Positions 44,254 through 56,375 of a DNA stretch of 64,000 nt are shown piece by piece. Every line of letters begins with the position of its first letter. Position 1 is the first letter of the stretch. This DNA comes from Cenococcum geophilum 1.58 (Eukaryota > Ascomycota > Dothideomycetes > Gloniales > Gloniaceae): the NCBI GenBank assembly GCA_001692895.1, contig KV748178.1, positions 2,156,536 to 2,220,535 of the forward strand, given 5' to 3'. The translations under genes and the position numbers were made by a program. The notes below the pieces were generated by a model. That model saw nothing but the letters and a program-made list of their open reading frames with translations. It made no database searches and was not told the DNA's origin.

Positions 44254-44512
44254 GCCATTGGCTTGCTTAGCACTAGTGCCTTAACGGCCCTTAAGATCTA
44301 ACTTATGGCTCGTCTACTGCCCATCGAAAGGCTATACGGTTTATTTTGCGGACCGTAAGTAGAACTTACGGCCAGCTTGGGGCACCGTTTAGAAGGCAGC
44401 CTAGACGGCACCTTAGAGGGATTTCCTATGTATTTCCTTACGTGTTTTATGGTTCTATTGAGGCAATTACGGAGGCTGTATATAAGTGGTTTTATTTTCC
44501 AAGTACCGCTAG

Positions 44513-44730
44513 TGTATAATTATAGTACCTGGTATACAAACGCGTATTTACGCGTTCGTGCACCAACCACCTACGTGCTGACTAATTAGGGGGGAGGCGC
44601 GTTAGTATATAGACCACGTAGTCTACCTTAATAGAATTGACAGTCACCATCATCCAAAAGAGCATACGATACTATACGTATTTCGTGCCCCTAGATCTGA
44701 CTCACTTGTGCTATTGAATTAGTACAAACA
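44513..44730 (+). repeat. 3' LTR of C3
   Basis: 218 bp, followed by ATTAT. Confidence 0.92.
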
Positions 44731-44735
44731 ATTAT

Positions 44736-45900
44736 ATTAATGCCTTTATACTAGAGACTTTTAAGTACTATAAGACTTATTAAATAGGGTTTCTACTTAT
44801 TATATATTAAGCACTTATACTTTAATATCTCCTTTATAGCTTTATAATAATAAGCACTCCACGTATTATAGTCTATACTCTTTATATTAGGAATAAATCT
44901 AAATAGTAAGTTAGCGGGTAAGTTCTATTTCCTACGCGTTTTTTTAATTAAGATTACTAATAGTAATATATACTGGCCATACGGACTTATTCCCGTAATA
45001 TATCGTTAGCTACGTTTTATCTATAGTAAGTAGCACTAGTATAATAGTCGCGCTGTCTAGTAGCTGTGCCTAGGTTTTCTATTACTAATTAGTGGTATAT
45101 AGTTTATTATTAACCCTTTAATTACTAGTATTATATACTCTTATTAGGGCGTATATAAGGGTATTTCTAAAGGGTCTATAACTAATAAAAAACTTAATTG
45201 CCTTTATAATATCTTAGTATACCCAGTAATACAAAGGCCGGTAGATGCCTTATATATATATATAATAGGTTTATAGCAAGTTTTTATCTATTCTTCATTA
45301 ACTATACCTAGTAGTAGTCTATATAACTTCTCCTCCTAATTATCCGCTAATTTAAAACTAAGGTAGGATATTAGTTAGTTAAGCCGGATATTATTTAATA
45401 ACCGCTTAATATCGCCTTTTATACTTTATATATTATATAGCTATACTATAAAGGTATAGTCGAATTTACTAGTAAAGGGGTAAAATAAAAATGGCGGTCT
45501 ATAGCTTAGATTAGTAGAATTACCTAGATAGCGTTACTACTTATTACTTATCTACCTAATCTTTAATGCTTACAATTAGGATACCTGCTTGTTTATTTAT
45601 CCGCTCCTTAAAAGTTTTAATATATAGTAATAATAATATAGACAGTAGTCTGGTTTAATTACTGTCTCCGCTACATAGTATATTATTCCTATTATCTAAA
45701 GTGTACTCTTTTTAGCATTTAGACGCGCTAAAACCCTTAAACTCGCCACCTCTACTAGCTAAATATTAGTGTATCCCTATATTAGGCTTCGCCTATAGGT
45801 TAAGGTAGGCATATAAAAGCGCGTCTGTGTTAGTATCGTTGCGTAGAATCTAGGCTTAGGCTTTAGGTCGCAATTTATAGCCGCGTAAATAGAGTAATAG
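44736..45900 (-). pseudogene. Plavaka-like transposase, N-terminal and central part
   Basis: Minus strand, right to left: YPFTSKFDYTFIVQLYNIQS and the following NQLISYLSFKLADNQEEKLY near 45330-45480. These resemble the 'PFxSxxDwxlaxWL ... WxEKL' start of Plavaka proteins. Next, SPYGQYILLLVILIKK and TRRKQNLPANLLFRFIPNIK near 44890-45000 correspond to the 'WPVYxxLGNLxKxxRRKPxxxAxxLLGxLP' block. The frame passes through the C3 target site to 38474. Many RIP stops. Confidence 0.65.
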
Positions 45901-47200
45901 GCCTTAGTCATTCTTAGAAATAAAGCTGCACTATTTATATCCGCGGTTTATATTAACAAGATAGTATTTTAATAAGGAAAATTAGTCTTAGTAAAGTAGT
46001 TTTCTAGCTAGGCGTTTAGGCTATCTTATACACGAATATATACTTTTCTACCTACTAAAATAAAAATATATTAACTTCTTAACCCCTTTATATAATAATA
46101 TAAATTATATATAAATTATATTTATAGCTTCCTAATATAGAGTAATATATATTTTTAATTCTAGATTTACTATCCTTAATATATACTATAAAGGGTTAAT
46201 AGCTATTATCATAGCTAAGGTAACTTACTATAATCTATTAAAATCTACTAAACTTAAAAGCTTTACTAAAGTCTAGCGACGCCCTATCTTAATAGCACCT
46301 TTTCTGCTAAGTACTACCTAGTAGCCTTTAGTCTCCTCTTCTCGTTATATTTACTACTAGATCCTACTAACGCTTACTAGTTTCTACTCCTTATCCTATT
46401 TTCTATCCGATTCTACTAGCTTTCTACTAATTTCTATCTTTTATCTTACTTCCTATTAGACCCTATAGGCGCTCTACCCATCTTAATTTCTTATCTTACT
46501 CTTTACCGGATTCTACGAACCCTCTATCCGTCTTAACCTCTTATATTATTCTCTACTAGATTCTATTAATACTCTACTAGTCTCTACCTCTTGTTATATT
46601 TTCTACTATATTCTACTAGTCCTATAGTAGCTTCTATTATACCTAGCTTTATAGTACTTATTAGCTCCTATTAGCTTTTAACCTATTTCCATCTCGTTTT
46701 ATCTTATTAATTTATTTATACTAGGTGCCTAATACTCTATACTTTACCTAACGTATCCTAATAAGTTTTATTTGTTCTATTAGGTTTTACTTAACCTTAT
46801 ATTTTCTATTAAATTCTACTTTATTATCTATTAATATCTACCTTACCCTATACTATTCTACAAAACTTATAAGTTTATATCCGCTTAAAGTTTTTAATTT
46901 TACTTTTTATATAGGTTAGCCTTACGTCTACTATACTCCGTTAAATTTTAATAATAAGACAGTTTTCTGCTTTGCTTGCTAAGCTCTATACCTTATATAA
47001 TATTCTCTTCTTTATACTTATCCTATAATCTTAATAAAAAAGTAATTTAAATTAAGCTAAGTAGGTATATATATATAGGACTCCCTAATATATTATTCCT
47101 ATAAGTATGTACTTAATAACTAACTTACTTATTCTTACTAGGTCTACTAACTTATCCCTTTAGCCTATAGCCGTTTTTATAACTATTTTATATTTATAAC
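45901..47200. other. Degenerate low-complexity DNA
   Basis: 46260-46860 is full of diverged TTCTACTAG / CTCTACTAGT repeats. No frame on either strand. It may include the 5' flank and terminus of the Plavaka-like element, but I could not find an inverted terminal repeat. Confidence 0.4.
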
Positions 47201-48430
47201 CATAGGTCTAAAACTACTAAGCTATATCCCTAAACTAGATCTAAAAAAGTAATAGAATATAGAATGGAGGGATTATTAGGCCCCTAATAGAGGAGGCAAG
47301 AAAGAGTAGTATAAAAATTAGATTTAAGAAATACTGGATATAAAACAAGAACTGGAGAACTTTCTTACCCTAAAAGTAGATATAACGATATACTTTATAT
47401 ATAATTTTCCTAGTAAATAATGGCTAATAAAAGCTTCTATGACTAAAAAGAATTAGTGTAGATAAATTCTTATACCGGTTATTGCTAAATAGGGACCGGC
47501 TTTTAATATACCAACTTATTACCCTAGCTCCTTTAACCTTCTCTATAGCCTTAATAAACTTAATATTGAATAAGCTGCTGCTGAGATTAAAACTAAGGAT
47601 AGCGTTCCCTTAAACTAACGCCTAAGAAATTAAATCTGCTAACGCTGTTCCCTAACCCTTACGCGAACTAGTTAACCTTTTAAACCCTTCTCTTAACATT
47701 TTAATACTTAATTTAGATAATACTAATTATAGTCCTACCTCGCCGACCTAGAGTTAAGCGCTTATATTAAACGCTAATTATTGCGCAAGCCTACAGCATA
47801 GAGAAATGCGTTAGGCTACTACTTTATAGCTATAACCCTATTATAACTAAGTCCCTCTATCCCCGTTAGCCGACTAAAGTATAATAAATATTACGTAATT
47901 ATAGCTATATGTAAGAATGGGTAGGCAGTTAGTATATTTGCTAAGTTATTAATTCTAGCGCAATAGTACTATAGAGCCCGTAACTTTTATATAGTTTAAT
48001 ATAATAAACTTCTTATTTATCTATGCGCTAATAGCATTATTAATCTTAAGCTAGAAACCTTAGTACTTAGAAATAATATATTATTCATTGCTTAACGTCT
48101 AATTTGGATCCCTATTGGGCCTATATGGACTACTCCTTATTTACATATAGGGAGAAAACTCTATTTAAGAAAACCCTGTAATCTATCTCCCCGCCTTTTA
48201 GAACTCGCCTACTTAGCGCCTATAAGTTACCTATGGTGCTCTACTACCTTACTTTTTAACCTCCTTAGGAACCACTGCTGCCGTAATAAGCCTACAGACG
48301 CGCTAGTATTGTAATCTTTACTCTACTACTGTAAAGACACCAGGGGGCGCCTAATACTTACCCCTTTACCTTCTATTACTATTTCCTTTATAACCCGGAA
48401 CTGGTCTAGTATATTTTAGCTAATAAGCTA
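47200..48430 (+). pseudogene. Unidentified degraded reading frame
   Basis: Function unknown. The plus strand reads as coherent protein through RIP-type stops, best from about 47870 to 48420: KYNKYYVIIAICKNGQAVSI, then IWTTPYLHIGRKLYLRKPCN, LLELAYLAPISYLWC, LLFNLLRNHCCRNKPTDALV and LYYCKDTRGRLILTPLPS. The Arg/Leu/Trp-rich tone and repeated Cys resemble a DNA-binding or structural protein, but I match no family. It lies head to head with the Plavaka-like frame, so it could be that element's second gene, or a decayed host gene. Confidence 0.4.
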
Positions 48431-49236
48431 CTAGGTAACCGCCTTAAGACCTTTTTATATTAAAAGCAGTGTATTATAGTTCTCTATGCCAGCTACTAAG
48501 AGTATTACTTCTTAGTTAGAGCGTAAGGGGTATAACAGTATTACGTATTTTAGTGTCTGTCTTAGCCAGCTATATTTGCATCTTAGGCTACCTTCTAGGA
48601 CACCCACCCAGTAGAGCTAATCTTTTAGTCCTATTATTCCTATTCTTAAGAGTGTTGCTATTATATTTTCTACCTTTATTAGGCCTTTTTAGAGCCCTTA
48701 AGTATTTACCCTCCATAGCGTTAACTATGCTATAGCTTAGGTTCCTCTTACCTAAGTTAGCCTCTATACCTTTAACTCCTATTTACCTCTCTAGTATTAG
48801 TCTAACCAGTATTATATTGCGGTAGATAGTTTCCTAGCATTCTTTTATGCTCTACTTTAACTCCTTTCTCTATCTTACTGTTGTCTTTACTGGCCTCTTA
48901 TATATCTCCCTTTCTCCTCTATATAGGCCTAGGCCCTAAAGCAGCACTATTCTTTTTTTGCTTTCTTTATCTATTTCTCTAATATATCTTCCCTACTTTA
49001 GGGTTATTGGTTTGTTCTCCTATAGGGCACTTAGGGTCCCTCTATAGTTTACTTAGGCGTATCTTAATATACTTTATAATATTAAAGTTACGTTTATTTT
49101 ACGCCCTTTATATCGCAGTGGCTTTAATATATAGTTATAGGGGGGGAATATTAGCTTCCTTCTTAAGCAGTACTATGGCCGTTCGCTTGTACCCGCCTAT
49201 ATATTAGAACGCCAAGGCCCTAAGGGTATATAGTAA
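48431..49236. other. No supported gene
   Basis: Two plus-strand open frames (60 and 66 codons, at 48553 and 49007) have leucine-rich chance composition. No repeat match elsewhere in the window. Confidence 0.4.
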
Positions 49237-49404
49237 TGTAATAACAGTAGCGGGATGCAAGGAGTATCTGGTTCTTAATAAAGTAGAACTATAAAACTAA
49301 ATTCTACTATTCTCTAATGCGGGGCGACTACGTTTTATAGGCGCCTCGCTTACGCCTCACCTGCGCTAAGCCGGTTACGGCCAGTACGTCTCTATAGCCT
49401 AACA
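49237..49404 (-). repeat. 3' LTR of chromovirus G6 (168 bp)
   Basis: On the minus strand it starts TGTTAGGCTATAG and ends TGTTATTACA. The plus-strand run ATTACCCCCCC that follows is the minus-strand polypurine tract. No matching LTR is found at the gag end of G6. Confidence 0.7.
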
Positions 49405-49639
49405 ATTACCCCCCCTTTTTAAGCGGCTATCCTTAGCCGACGCTATTGTACAATAGGAGCGCTATTATTGCCCTTTGCTAAATAAAAAGTGTTTAACAAA
49501 ATTTATATAAATTAGATAATAGGACAATAGGATAATAGAATAATAGGATAATAAGACGCTAGGACCCTATAAAGATCTATAAAGGTAGAAATTCCCACCT
49601 AGATAGGACATTAGATTTCCCTTCTAATTTTATTTTAAT

Positions 49640-50530
49640 TTATTTAGCTTATAACTCGCCTTCTTTACAATTTCTAATTAATTATAAATCGCAAGCGCTA
49701 AACTGCCGGTTCGCCTACTCGTAAGCCTTCTGTAAGTATTCTTTATACTAGCTTATAGCTATCGCTAACCCTACTAGGCGCCGTTAAAGCTCCTACGCCG
49801 CTTGCAAGCCGCTTCCCTAGCCTTACTAGAACTAATCTGCCTCCGCTATACTAAGCGTATAGCCACCACTAGGCGGGCCACCTACGGTAAGTAGGCTAAC
49901 CGTAATTGCGGGTACTGCTAATAACTAAATAAGTTATACTAAGCAGTAAGTTTAAGTATGTTAGTTTAGGTTCTAATAGCTAACAGACTAGGTCCCTAAG
50001 GCCTTTTATAGCCGCCTAAACAAGCTACTTACCCTTATTAATAGGGCTAAGCGCTAATAGGTTACTATCGGGGATATAGCTAACTTTAATGCTCGCGTTA
50101 CTGCTACCTAGAAGTCCTTTATAAAGGATATTAAGGCCTTAATACGCACTAGCGCTAAGTATAGTCTCCGCTAGCGCCTAAAGGGCGAAGACTTTTCCCT
50201 ACTTTAAGTATAGGAATTACAGGCCATCTATTATACCCTTAAAGGAATTTTTAACGTAATACGCGCTTTAGTACGTATTATAGCATAGGTATTTCGCCAT
50301 TATAGCGTATACTAATAGTACTTATAGGCTAATATACCTCCTATTATAAGGAATAAGGAGGAGAATAAGGGTAAGAAGGATAAGGAGGAGGGAGAGGAGA
50401 ATAAGGAGGAAAAGGAGGAGGAGAAAGAGGGAGGAGGGGAGGAGAAGGAGGATTTAATAGAGCTATAGAGTATCTATATTTCTATTAACGTACTACTATT
50501 ACTCCGCCGTTGTTCTGTTATTACCCTACT
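49640..50530 (+). pseudogene. Opposite-strand frame in G6, helical with a Lys/Glu-rich tail
   Basis: Plus-strand frame through RIP stops, antisense to G6 and located between its chromodomain and 3' LTR. Segments read SYAACKPLPQPYQNQSASA (about 49780), TVIAGT.NNQISYTKQQV, then a long helical part, LNKLLTLINRAKRQQVTIGD and FIKDIKALIRTSAKYSLRQR, and EDFSLLQVQELQAIYY (about 50180-50235). A purine-rich stretch (50345-50455) encodes about 35 residues of almost pure Glu/Lys/Gly. Family not recognised. It could instead be the remnant of an inserted gene. Position parallels the antisense frames of G1 and G5. Confidence 0.5.
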
Positions 50531-50544
50531 AGTAGGGCGTAATC

Positions 50545-52815
50545 CTAGTTACAATTAAAAGTTTTTTATTCTCCTATCTACTTTCTTTTCCGTTTACCCC
50601 TTAGGGTAAAATAACTATTATACGTCTCCTTTGCGTCCTTATTAATGTCCTCTACTAGGACCCATTTATTATACTTTTCTAGCTAGCCTTTCTACTTAAC
50701 TAGATACTATAGGGTCTAGTTACGTCCCTTCCTTCTACGTACTTCTTCTACCTTATATTAGTCCTCTTAGTCCTCTTAATTATCTAGCTTAATAGGCCCT
50801 AGTAGAGGGTCTCTAGTAGTGCCCTTATATTGTTTATATAGCTCTAGTAAGCTAATATANAANACTAGGTNGATANAGTAAGACNTANGTAGATATAGNN
50901 NGTATGCTTACTTTCTAACTAGTTTGGCTATATTAAAAGGTCCAATAAAGCGTGCTATAAGTTTCTTACTTAGCCTTTTTAGTTTAAGGTTCTTAGTTAA
51001 TAGCAAGACTAGATCCCCTACTTTATATACCTATAGTTAGTGATAACAATTATAGTATTTTGCCTGCGCCTTAGCAGCGCTTTCCTAGCATTTTACTAGC
51101 GCTTTACGTTTAAGGGATATTCTTTTAATCCTCTTAGAGGTGGCTAGAATAGAACTACTATTATCCGCCTAGACCTTATATTCTAAATATAGGTAAAACC
51201 TATAGTAGGTATAGAACGGGCTTATACCTATTATGCTATATTTAGCATTATTATAGGCGAATTCGGCTAGTAATAAAAGGCCTGCCTAGTTACTCTACTT
51301 TTTATTATAGAATATACGGAGGTAATACTCCAGGGTTTAGTTCTAGCGTTCTATTTGCTCGTCCGTTTACAAGTAAAAGGCTATACTTAGCTTACGTTTT
51401 ATCTTTATAGTAAAGCATAGCTCTGACCAGAACTTACTAGTAAAGATACTGCCTTAATTAGATATAATCCCCCTAGGGGCTCCAAAACGGCGTACTACTT
51501 CATTAAGGAAGAGATCCGCGAGTTTGGTTATAGTAATAGTTTTTACTATAGGCAGATATAAGGCCATCTTAGTATAGCGGTTAACTACTATATATATTAC
51601 GTTATATACCTTCTTACCTTATTTGCTAGGCGGTAGGCCTATAATAAAGTCCATTATAATCTCCTATCACGGCTAGTCCGGGCAAGGTAGCGCTTAAAGC
51701 TTACTATAAGGGCGATATTAAGGCGTATATATATATTAGTATATATTATAGGTAGAGATATAGTTTATAACGTCCGCATTTATACTAAGCCAGTAGTACT
51801 TGCATAAGAGAAGATTTAGAGTCTTTTTCTTATTATGGTAGATCTATAAAAGCTTTATATAAACTGCTAGGTCCGGGGGTATATATAACCTCCTACAGTA
51901 ATAAAGTAGTCTAGTGGAATTAAACTACCACACTAGCTTCGAGCGGGCGTATTAACGGCGTCTCGCCGTATCTACGCTGTTACTGCGCTTTTATAGCATA
52001 AAGTTATCTTTAGTTTAAAGTTCTTTAATAAGCTTAACAACTGTTTCCGTGTTAGACTTATAAGCACTCTTTTAAGTACTTGCTTCTCTAACCTAGGTCC
52101 TTATTACGCGCCACCTAACGGAATATATATAGGTTGCCTAGTTAAACTATAATGCTATATTACCTAGGCGTACCGCCATTAGGTCGCCGGCTTATAGCCA
52201 TAAAAATAACACCTCTATAGAAGGCTTGTTTTCTTATATACCTAATAAAACTTTTACCTTAGGTTAGTGGCCCTACATTCCTAAAGTCCTTTAGAGTAGT
52301 AGTAGTATAGTATCTTCTTCTAGCGGACCCCCTACGCCTAGGAGTTGCCTTAACGGCATATCTACAGGGTTTATTTTTCCCGCCCTATACTTAATTATAA
52401 AGTTATAGGCAGCTAATGCTATAGCCTATCTAGCTTACCGTCCATTAAGGGCTTTTACTTTTATAAAACCCTTTAGATTATTATAATCTATAAGCACTTC
52501 TAGGCGGCTTAATAGCTCCTTAATATAGTGTCTCTAATACTTAAAAGCCTTTATAATAGCTAGTAGCTCCTAATTATAGGTCTTATAATTACACTCTACT
52601 AGCAAAAGCTTCCTGGACTAGAAGGCTATTAGATACTAAAGGCTATCTTTAAATAGCTATAATATAATTGCTACTAGGCCTTATATAGAGGCATTAGTCT
52701 CTAACTGGGTTAGTAAGCCCGGCGTATAGTGTTATAGGAGCGGTGTTATTATAAAGGCGTCGCAGAGCCAGCGTATTGCCTACTCCGCCTCTATCTCTTA
52801 TGGGCTTCTTTAGTA
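50545..52815 (-). pseudogene. G6 RNase H, integrase and chromodomain
   Basis: Right to left. RNase H: an ETNASIQGLVAIIL-like block, then FQSRKLLLVEYNYKTY and KELLAII.AFKYQRHY, then EVLIDYNNLKGFIKVKALN (about 52440-52500) and YNFIIKYRAGKINPVDMPLR (about 52340-52400). Integrase: MDFIIGLPPSK (about 51620-51650), RYTKMALYLPIVKT, RRFGAPRGIISN, FTSKFWSELCF (about 51420-51460), AEFAYNNAKYSIIGISPFY (about 51200-51270), and the GPFNIAKLVRK (GPF/Y) end near 50910-50945. Chromodomain: YKVEEVRRRKGRNQTLQYLV and LVEDINKDAKETYNSYF (about 50610-50770). Well preserved apart from RIP stops. Scattered N bases at 50860-50900. Confidence 0.88.
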
Positions 52816-53516
52816 CTACTTAGGTCCATTAGCTCTGCGCTATACCATAGTTTCTAATTTAGCTTTAGTTGTTGCGTATTTTACGTCTTATATAACTATA
52901 GAACTCTATCCTGGCCTCTCTTAGCCTATTCCCTTTAGAAGATCCTATTGTTAATCTTAATCACTTAATCTATTAATTTCCTTAGGGTATCTGCATTTTC
53001 TATTAGAATAATTACGTCCTAGACTTTAGCCTTAAGTCCCTATTTATACTGTGCTATAAGCGCCTTATTATTCCACTTAAGTTATATAGCTAGTATTTGG
53101 AATTATATTATGTACTTAATTACTAAAGTCCGTTGCGTTAGGTTTTAAAGCTTTTTTTCTACTATAGTTATTGCTTCCGGGTCCCTGAATATTTGTGTAA
53201 GTCGCTCTATAAATCCGTTCTAGCTTAAAAACATAAACCGTACCTCCTAATTTATTGTTGTTATTTTATTTACTTATATCTCTATAAGGTAAGGCTTAAA
53301 CCATTTAAGTACTCTTTCTAATAAGAACAATTCTGCATATACTACTTAATCTATAGTTATTACTAGCTTCGCTCCTTCCTACGCAACCTTAAAGTATATT
53401 TGCGTAAGGAATCCTTTAAGCTTTAATCTTTCTCCTAAAAATCTTTTAATTAATAGTAACTTAACCTTTGCTACTCCTATCCCATTAATCCTATTTTTAA
53501 GTGCCGTATTATCTCC
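52816..53516 (-). pseudogene. G6 gag, fused to RNase H by loss of protease and RT
   Basis: ATG at 53516 (MGDNTALKNRINGIG). It contains IFRDPEAITIVEKKL (about 53175-53220) and LKWNNKALIAQYKQGLKAKV (about 53020-53080), then DTLRKLID.VIKINNRI (about 52940-52990). This is the retrotransposon gag domain with its 'WNDxALxxQYxxGL' core, followed by AELMDLSST near 52825. Instead of a zinc knuckle, protease and RT, the sequence passes within a few bases to RNase H. About 2 kb of the normal polyprotein is absent. Confidence 0.85.
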
Positions 53517-53695
53517 CATTAACTAATTAACTATTGTTTATAACTATCCTACTATTATAGGTTATTATGAGTTAGTGTTTGCTATACTAGTGTCGTTACT
53601 TAATCCTAACGTAGTTACCGCCGTTAATGGCGTTATAGTGGCTGCTTTTAGTGGTATATTATTTAACTTATTAAAACTATAACCGTGGTAGTAAT

Positions 53696-54119
53696 TGTAT
53701 AACGAAGCCTTGTAGTAGGGACTACAGTAGACTTATTAATAGGCTAGGTGTGTAGGTATTATAAGTAAGTTAACAACGTAATAACAACTAGTAGAGTGGT
53801 TGCCTAATAGATTAACTCTAATTATATTCTAAGAATTACTACAAGGAAGAAACTATCTAGGTAGGGACTAAGGGTCCTTAAATACATAACCGTACTTCTA
53901 TAAAATCCTTCTTGTACGTAATATACGTCTTATCTGTATTGGACGTGACGTTCCTTACATTTAATACAGCCAACATGTTCAACTATTATGTGACTCGCTT
54001 ACTATTCCTTGTTATATAGTTCCACGGGTTCCATCCTGGTCCGTGCCTGTATTAACTAACTAGCTTCTTTCGACTCCTCTCCAAGTAGTCGTAATATTAT
54101 ACTTAAAGCGTCCGTAATA
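53696..54119 (-). repeat. 5' LTR beside G6 gag (424 bp), same family as the G5 LTR
   Basis: Plus strand TGTATAACGAAGCC ... GCGTCCGTAATA; about 80 percent like 59407-59826 by eye. It borders G6 gag at the usual distance but does not match the LTR at G6's other end (49237-49404). Its right edge cuts into the integrase of G3. Confidence 0.8.
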
Positions 54120-54354
54120 GAAGAACCCTAGACTATATAAGAGAAGCTATTCTATACTAAGGCCTAATAGTACGCCAAATAATTAGAGGAAGCTTAGACG
54201 GTAGCCTATAAGAACTTTAAAAATTCTTAGAGGTTAATAAAATAGCAGGCAAATAAATACCGTTAAGAGTCTAACTTTGCCCCTAGTAATATAGTCTAGG
54301 TTATAATAAAAAATTAAATAACTAAATAACCTAGCTGTAAGCTAAACTACTAGA
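54120..54354 (+). pseudogene. Gypsy G3 integrase, C-terminal part
   Basis: Plus-strand frame AQQYAKQLEEA-like, then AYKNFKNSQRLIKQQANKYR-like and FAPSNIVQVI, which is the helical linker plus 'FxxGDxVwL' start of a gypsy integrase C-terminus (stops at Gln). The upstream part is replaced by the LTR at 53696-54119. It continues at 57095 after the nested element. Confidence 0.78.
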
Positions 54355-54517
54355 TATTATGGCTTGTATAAATGCCTCTAAACCAAAGCTTGTAGAATGC
54401 TGTATTACGAAGATACTAAGCTAAGGAGCAGAGAAGGTTAAGGAAAGGACACGTCTATATATAGGCGCCAAGTCTCTAAGCGAGCCCCTAACTAGGGTCT
54501 GTAACGGTGCCGTGACA
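54355..54517 (-). repeat. 3' LTR of the mini-LTR element
   Basis: Plus-strand start TATTATGGCTTG (RIP form of TGTTACGGCTCG); 163 bp. Confidence 0.9.
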
Positions 54518-54639
54518 TCACCCCCTCCTTTAAGAAAGCCTGCCCTTAGGCTTTGTATAAGCCCCTTATTAGAAAAGAAAGAGAAAAAAAAAGAAATTTG
54601 GCATCTAGGCGCTTAATCGCGATGCTGGTTAACCTAGGA

Positions 54640-54815
54640 CTTGCAGCAGTCCTACAGCTCCTACTGCTGTGGGGGTATATTACTATACCTGGTTGACGTA
54701 GGGCAGGCAGCCGTCCTACAGCTCTTGCGAGGGGTATATTGCTATACCTAGTTGACGTAGGGCAGGCAGCCGTCCTGCAGCTCCTGCTGCTGCGAGAGGT
54801 ATATCGCTAGGAGCC
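54640..54815. repeat. About 2.5 copies of a 65-bp tandem repeat
   Basis: Unit contains GGGTATATTGCTATACCTAG, TTGACGTAGGGCAGGCAGCC and GTCCTGCAGCTCCTGCTGCT. Confidence 0.75.
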
Positions 54816-55014
54816 CTCCGTTAGTCGTTGTTCCTCCTCTAGAACTCCGGTACCTCCTAGCTCTATTATCCCCCCTTTTGTTATAGCGCGCCCCGAGCTA
54901 TAAAAAAAGCCCCCCTAGTTATAAAAAAGCCCCCCTAGTCCCCCTCTTAAAAAAGTTGACGTAAAGGTTTAATAAGGGTGGGAGGGTTAGGGAGTTACTC
55001 GCATACATATCGGC

Positions 55015-56290
55015 ACGAGTTCTTATCTGTTCAGCAGTAGTATAGTGCTAGCAATAGGTCGTTTTCTAGGGAGCAAAGCTCTACCTAGTTGTGTTCGGGC
55101 CGCAGGCGTATTAGTGCGGTAACTTGTTGGGGTTGTAGCAGTATGGTGCTAGCGACGGGCCGTGTTTTAGAGAGCAAAGCTCTACCTTATATACAGTCAT
55201 TACTGCAGGCGGAGCAGCAGAAGTTGGTTGGCTGCAGGCAGGGCAATAAGTGGTTAATTAGCTGCAGGCAAAGTAGTAAGGGTCGGTCGGCTGCTGATTA
55301 AGCAGTAAGGGTTTATTATAATAGCAGGCGTATCGGCGCTATCGTTGTCTTGTAGGTCGTAGGCGTATCAGCACAACAGTAATCGGGACCGCAGGCATAT
55401 CGGCGCAAGAGCTTGTCTTATAGGTCGCAGGCGTATCGGCACGACAGGTTATCGGGTTCGCTCGCAGGCATATTAACATAAGGTCTTTTTAGCAGGTTAT
55501 AGTTCCACAGGCGTATCGGCGCGGAGCTTATTAATTCGGGTAGCAGTACGGTGCAAGCATCGGGTGACGATAGTGGTTAAACGTAGAGCTCGTCTATCGG
55601 TCGGTCAATAGGTCACAGGCATATCAGCGCGATCGTTCGGTCAGTGGATCGTAGGTATAACGGCACGATTGGTTGGTCGGTTTGCATTTAAAGCACATTC
55701 AGGCCGCATTCAAATCGCAGGCGTATCGCAGGCGTATCGGCGCGACGGTAATTAAGATCGTAGGCATATCAGCACGATCGTTGTCTGTTTAGGGTAGCAG
55801 TACAGTGCAAGCAGCAGGGTCATACAAGGGGCAAAGGTCCTCCTTATATACAGTTGTTACTGCAAGCAGGGCAGTAGAAGTCGGTTATAGTGCTGCAGGC
55901 AGAGCAGCGATGGTCGAATCAGGATTAGCTGCAGGCAGAGCAGCAAGGGTCTGTTCGTTCAGCTGCAGGTAGAGCAGCAAGGGTCTATTGTAATAGCAGT
56001 ACGGTGCCAGCAACAGGTTCGTTTTCCGTAGGCAAATCGGCACGGAATCTTGTCGGCTCATATGCGTATCAGCGCGAGAGGCTATCGGGTTCGCTCGCAG
56101 GCATATTAGCGCGAGAGCTTATCTTATAGGTCGCAGGCGTATCGGCGCGATAGGTTGTCAGATTCAATCACAGGCATATCAGCACAACCGTGGTCTAGTT
56201 CGTGGTGTCGCAGGCATATCGGCGCGACAGGTTATCAGGTTTGGGGTTTAGGGTAGCAGTACGGTGTAAGCGTCAGGTCCTTCCTAATCA
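55015..56290. repeat. Interleaved short repeats, about 17 GCAGGCGTATCGGCGCGA motifs
   Basis: Three families alternate: GCAGGC[GA]TATC[GA]GCGCGA (for example 55393, 55428, 55716, 56132, 56208), GGGTAGCAGTACGGTGCAAG (55132, 55540, 55791, 55993, 56255) and AGCTGCAGGCAGAGCAGCAA (55260, 55925, 55958). Spacing is irregular, so this is not a simple minisatellite. Confidence 0.85.
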
Positions 56291-56375
56291 ATTTCGTCTC
56301 TCCTCATACAGCTTAGTATCAATCGGGGTAGTTATCGCAGCGTAGTCTGTGCCAGAGGATACAGGTAGGATTTGT

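Larger units (their letters stand above)
38475..44730 (+). mobile_element. Ty1/Copia element C3, full length
   Basis: 6256 bp. LTRs of 218 bp at 38475-38692 and 44513-44730 (TGTATGATTACAG/TGTATAATTATAG ... TAGTACAAACA), target duplication ATTAT (38470-38474, 44731-44735). One plus-strand gag-pol frame in between, broken by RIP stops. It interrupts the Plavaka-like element. The same family left the solo LTR at 34027. Confidence 0.95.
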
